From positions 372,001-436,000 of the forward strand of contig CAWBFD010000003.1 of the NCBI GenBank assembly GCA_963788115.1: 64,000 nt of DNA, read 5' to 3'. The notes under the pieces were generated by a model that saw only the letters and a program-made list of their open reading frames with translations, had not been told where the DNA came from and did no database searches. Both the position numbers and the translations under genes were made by a program. Origin of the DNA: CAWBFD01 sp963788115 (lineage in GTDB: Bacteria > Actinomycetota > Thermoleophilia > Solirubrobacterales > 70-9). Positions 60,936 through 64,000 of this stretch are shown one piece after another; position 1 is the first letter of the stretch, and each line of letters opens with the position of its first letter.

Positions 60936-62545
60936 GCCCCCCTCTGGTGGCGCCGCTCGGCGACCAGTCGGTCGGCGAAGCGCAGCGCCATCGCGGCGAT
61001 CGTCGCCGTCGGATTCATCCCCGATGAGGTCGGCCATACGCTGCCGTCGAAGACGTACAGGTTGGGCACGTCGTGGGCCCGGCCCCACCGGTCCACGACC
61101 GAGGTCTCCGGATCGTCGCCCATCTTGCAGGTGCCGAGTAGATGCCAGCCGGTTGCCCGGATGAACGGGGCGACGATCGTGTCGTAGGCGCCGGCCGCCT
61201 CGAGCGACTCCTTCGCCCGCTCCTCGTGGAAGGCGATCATGCGGTGTGAGTTCTCGGACATGCTGTAGACGATCTTCGCCGCGGGGATCCCGGCGCCGTC
61301 CGTCCTCTCCGGGTCGAGCTCGACGCGGTTCGACTCCTCCGGGAGATCCTCGAAGATGAATCCCCACATCGCCGAGTGGCCGAGGCGGCGGCGAATCTCG
61401 TGGTGAAAGTCCTCCCCCCAGACCGAGTTCTCATCGCCCCACGGGTATGCCTGGGTCATCGCCAGCGGACCTCCGGTCGGCTGGAGGCCCCACTTGGCGC
61501 CGCGGACGAAGCCCCGGGAGGCGTCGGTCTCGTAGAACTCAAGCGAGTGGAGGTGCTGGCCCCAGGCGCCCTGCCAGCTGTGAATGTCGTCCTCGAACAG
61601 ACCGACGACGGTGCCGAAGGGGTGCATCATCAGTCGCTTTCCGACGAGGCCTGACGAGTTTGCCAGCCCCTCCGGGTGAGCGTCCGTCGCCGAGACCAGG
61701 AGGAGGCGCGGGGTGCCGACGCCGTTGCAGCAGAGGATCGTGACCATCGCGCGCTGGAGCTGCTCTCGCCCGTCCGCGTCTATATATAGAGCGCCCTCGA
61801 CGCGCCCGTCGCGGCCGACCTCGAGTCGCTTCACTCGAGCGCCCGTCTGGAGCCTGGCGCCGAGCTCGACCGCCTCCGGCCAGTAGGTACGGTCGACGCT
61901 CGCCTTCGCCCCGTCGGCGCACCCGCGCAGGCACGTGGCCCGCTGGACGCAGGCGTTGAGGCGCCCGTACGGCCGGGTGGCGATCGCGTTCGGCGCTGGC
62001 CACCAGTGCCAGCCGAGCTCATTGTGCGCCTTCGCCACCCGCCGCCCCATCTCGCCGAGCGGCACCGGTGGCATCGGCGGCCCCTCACCGGGGGGAAATG
62101 CCGTGTCGCCCGCGAGCCCCGAGACCCCCCACTCGCGCTCGACCCGCACGTAGTAGGGCTCGAGCTCCTCGTAGGTGAGCGGCCAGTCGTCGGCGACCCC
62201 GTCGAGGGTGCGGACGCGGAAGTCCGACGGCATGCTGCGCTGCCAGTGAGCGGCATAGATCACGGTGCCGCCGCCGACGCCGTTCCAGAGCAGGGCGGTG
62301 ATGTCCGAGTCGGAGTCGTCCACGGGATAGTCGGCCGGCGCCGCGCGCACGTTCGGGTCCCAGTTCCAGTCGCGTGCGCCGGTCAGCTCGTAGTCGGGGT
62401 GGGCGGCACGGGCGAGGCTGTAGTCGGGCCAGCCGCCCTGCTCCAGGCAGACGACGTCGAAGCCGGTCTCGGCGAGACGCTTCGCGGTCACCGCGCCCGA
62501 GGCGCCGGCGCCGACGATGAGCACGTCCGGGATCGCCTCAGCCAC
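60932..62545 (-). CDS. GMC-family FAD oxidoreductase (sugar/alcohol dehydrogenase)
   Basis: GTG 62545 overlaps the upstream stop by 8 nt (GTGGCTGA); a longer start at 62584 is within that gene. The 537-residue protein has an FAD Rossmann motif (VLIVGAGASGAVTAKRL), a GMC glycine loop (LLWNGVGGGTVIYAAHW), a Cys-rich segment (NACVQRATCLRGCADG), and C-terminal catalytic motifs GWHLLGTCKMG (His) and SSGMNPTATIAAMAL (Asn). The pairing with a gluconate-dehydrogenase subunit-3 gene matches bacterial FAD-dependent sugar dehydrogenases, including glucoside 3-dehydrogenases. The substrate is not determinable. No export signal is visible. Confidence 0.92.
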   Translation of the reverse strand: MAEAIPDVLIVGAGASGAVTAKRLAETGFDVVCLEQGGWPDYSLARAAHPDYELTGARDWNWDPNVRAAPADYPVDDSDSDITALLWNGVGGGTVIYAAHWQRSMPSDFRVRTLDGVADDWPLTYEELEPYYVRVEREWGVSGLAGDTAFPPGEGPPMPPVPLGEMGRRVAKAHNELGWHWWPAPNAIATRPYGRLNACVQRATCLRGCADGAKASVDRTYWPEAVELGARLQTGARVKRLEVGRDGRVEGALYIDADGREQLQRAMVTILCCNGVGTPRLLLVSATDAHPEGLANSSGLVGKRLMMHPFGTVVGLFEDDIHSWQGAWGQHLHSLEFYETDASRGFVRGAKWGLQPTGGPLAMTQAYPWGDENSVWGEDFHHEIRRRLGHSAMWGFIFEDLPEESNRVELDPERTDGAGIPAAKIVYSMSENSHRMIAFHEERAKESLEAAGAYDTIVAPFIRATGWHLLGTCKMGDDPETSVVDRWGRAHDVPNLYVFDGSVWPTSSGMNPTATIAAMALRFADRLVAERRHQRGA

Positions 62546-63896
62546 GGGCGATCGCCTCCTCGGGGCGAGGCTCACCCGCGCCAAGGGCCGCCGCGGCGGC
62601 GCGTGGCCCGAAGACCAGGCCGAGGATCAACCCGCCGACGTACCCGGTCTCCTGCAGCCCGCCCATGTCGGCGCCGGCGACGAACAGCCCCGGCACCGGG
62701 GCGCCTTCGGCGTCGAGCGCGCGGCCGTCGCGGTCCGCGCGGAGGCCACCGAAGGTGAAGGTGATCGCCGGCTGGACCTCGACCGCGTGGAAGGGCGGCT
62801 CGCGCAATGGGAGCGGCTCAGCCGGCATCGGCGCGTCGTCGTCGGCCGTGCCGCCGGCCGCTGCGGAGTCGTAGCGGGCCAGGGTCGTACGGAGGCGGCG
62901 GCCGTTCGTGTCCCATTCCGCCACCCGCTCGACCAACTCGTCGAGCGAATCGGCCTGGGCGACTCGCGCCCCGGCCTCCCGCGCGAGCGCGAGTCGGTCC
63001 ACGACCTGGCCGTGTGGATACGGAGCGCCAACCGCGTAGGTCGTCCGAACCCGCTCGTCGCACAGCAGGACTCCGCGCGCTCCGCGCTCGCGAAGCAGCG
63101 CCTGGTTCGAGACCTCGTCACCGCGCGATTCGTCCACGAAGCGCCGGCCGAAGCGGTTGACGAGCACGCACGCCTTCGAGTGGTACTGGGTCAGGGGCAG
63201 GTAGTCGTCGGGGCCGAAGCTCCGCAGCGGGCTCGGCAGCAGGTGGCCGTAGAAGGAGTCGAGCGCGCTGCTCCGCCCGGCGCCCGCGGCTAGCCCGATC
63301 CGGAGGCCGTCGCCGGCGCTGTGCGGGTTCGAACGCACCAGCATCCTCTCGGCTCCGGGCCCGATCAGCCGCCGCCGGAGGTCGGCGTCGCCCTGGAAGC
63401 CGCCGGTGGCGAGCACCACCGCGCCGGCATGGATCGCGTTGGTGCCGCCGGGCCCGCGAACGCGAGCGCCGCGCACCGCGCCGTCCTCGACGATCGGCTC
63501 GACCGCGGCGGTCTCGAAGGCGATCGTCCCCGCCGCCTCGATCCGCCCCCGCCAGGCCTCCAGCAGACCGTGGATGTCGATCCGGTGGGCGACGCCGAAG
63601 CCCATCTGGCCGGACCAGCGCTCGCTCACCTCCACGCCCTCGGCCCGGACCCGCTCGACCGCCGGGTCGAAGCCGTCGACCAGGGCGCCGCCCAGCTCCG
63701 GGTCCCCGTGAGGGCAGACCCGCCCGAGCGTCTCGCGATCCGGGGCGGTCCAGAGGATCCCGGCCGAGAGCGCGCCGGAGCCGCCGAGCCCCTCGCCCTT
63801 CTCGACCAGGATCACCGAGGCGCCGAGGCGGGTCGCTTCGGCCGCCGCCGCCGTGCCGGCGACGCCGCCACCGATCACGAGCAGATCGACGCTCAC
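62538..63896 (-). CDS. FAD-dependent dehydrogenase (fumarate reductase / ketosteroid-dehydrogenase-like)
   Basis: GTG 63896 follows GAGAGAGGGGTC. The 452-residue protein has an N-terminal FAD motif (DLLVIGGGVAGTAAAAEATRLG), VEKGEGLGGSGALSAG, AVVLATGGFQGDADLRRRL, and a C-terminal FAD motif (VPGLFVAGADMGGLQETGYVGG). This is the FAD_binding_2 family, whose members reduce or oxidise C-C bonds in acids or steroids. It is first in a three-gene operon with the GMC oxidoreductase. Confidence 0.9.
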   Translation of the reverse strand: MSVDLLVIGGGVAGTAAAAEATRLGASVILVEKGEGLGGSGALSAGILWTAPDRETLGRVCPHGDPELGGALVDGFDPAVERVRAEGVEVSERWSGQMGFGVAHRIDIHGLLEAWRGRIEAAGTIAFETAAVEPIVEDGAVRGARVRGPGGTNAIHAGAVVLATGGFQGDADLRRRLIGPGAERMLVRSNPHSAGDGLRIGLAAGAGRSSALDSFYGHLLPSPLRSFGPDDYLPLTQYHSKACVLVNRFGRRFVDESRGDEVSNQALLRERGARGVLLCDERVRTTYAVGAPYPHGQVVDRLALAREAGARVAQADSLDELVERVAEWDTNGRRLRTTLARYDSAAAGGTADDDAPMPAEPLPLREPPFHAVEVQPAITFTFGGLRADRDGRALDAEGAPVPGLFVAGADMGGLQETGYVGGLILGLVFGPRAAAAALGAGEPRPEEAIARG

Positions 63897-63913
63897 GACC
63901 CCTCTCTCAGCTC

Positions 63914-63960
63914 GCGATTGTCGGATTCGATACCCATGCGGTCACCAACCCGACAATCGC
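63914..63960. promoter_or_regulatory. 11-bp inverted repeat upstream of the FAD dehydrogenase operon
   Basis: GCGATTGTCGG (63914-63924) and CCGACAATCGC (63950-63960) are exact inverted copies with a 25-bp spacer, beginning 18 bp upstream of the start codon. Each arm also resembles a TTGTCGG half-site of a dimeric regulator. Promoter elements were not resolved. Confidence 0.5.
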
Positions 63961-64000
63961 GCGCGCGGGGGGCGGTCAATACGGGTACTCCACCTTCGTC

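Overview
The window looks like chromosomal DNA of a high-GC Gram-positive bacterium, most likely an actinobacterium. The evidence is GC-rich wobble positions, frequent GTG starts, lipobox and Sec-type signal peptides, and a leaderless-looking promoter. The gene content (PQQ-type beta-propellers, Liv-type ABC transporter, glycolate oxidase) would fit Thermoleophilia (Solirubrobacterales/Gaiellales relatives), but no phylogenetic marker is present, so this is inference. I saw no rRNA, tRNA, CRISPR array, IS element or phage gene.

Region 1 (1-39072 plus 47617-51838, all minus strand) encodes a large family of secreted carbohydrate-active and sugar-oxidising proteins. Six proteins combine a six-bladed glucose/sorbosone-dehydrogenase-type (PQQ) propeller with ThuA and/or PKD, concanavalin-like (DUF1349/LamG) and Ig-like modules. 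In four of these six a type-1 (blue) copper domain is visible. Two more are propeller proteins without ThuA, one of which carries a DUF1080 (3-keto-glycoside hydrolase) domain. Interleaved are a GH95 alpha-L-fucosidase, a GH67 alpha-glucuronidase and a GH10 xylanase. Nearly all end in the same ~110-residue Ig-like module with a C-x14-C pair. Five transcription units start with the same promoter layout, TTGAC(A/G)-N17-TAnnnn, accompanied by a TTCCG-N5-CnGAA palindrome. This suggests one regulon for extracellular hemicellulose breakdown and periplasmic/extracellular sugar oxidation. Three copies of a near-identical ~2.5 kb segment show recent duplication.

Region 2 (39738-47468, minus) is a tight eight-gene operon: livH-livM-substrate-binding lipoprotein-livG-livF-cupin-UPF0261 (Tm-1-like)-TIM-barrel PEP-hydrolase-like protein. 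It has a leaderless TTGACA-N17-TAAGCT promoter.

Region 3 (52048-60486) holds a thioredoxin-like lipoprotein (plus strand) and a glycolate-utilisation operon on the minus strand: malate synthase, an IclR regulator, a GlcD-GlcE fusion and GlcF. A divergent sugar-phosphate isomerase-like protein follows.

Region 4 (60483-63896, minus) is a three-gene oxidoreductase operon: an FAD-dependent dehydrogenase, a GMC oxidoreductase and a gluconate-2-dehydrogenase subunit-3-like small protein, all with overlapping start and stop codons.

Caution: nine genes are interrupted by one or more single-base frameshifts, and one also has an in-frame amber stop. Adjacent genes are clean. Sequencing or assembly indels are at least as likely as real pseudogenes, and I state the reconstructed spans.
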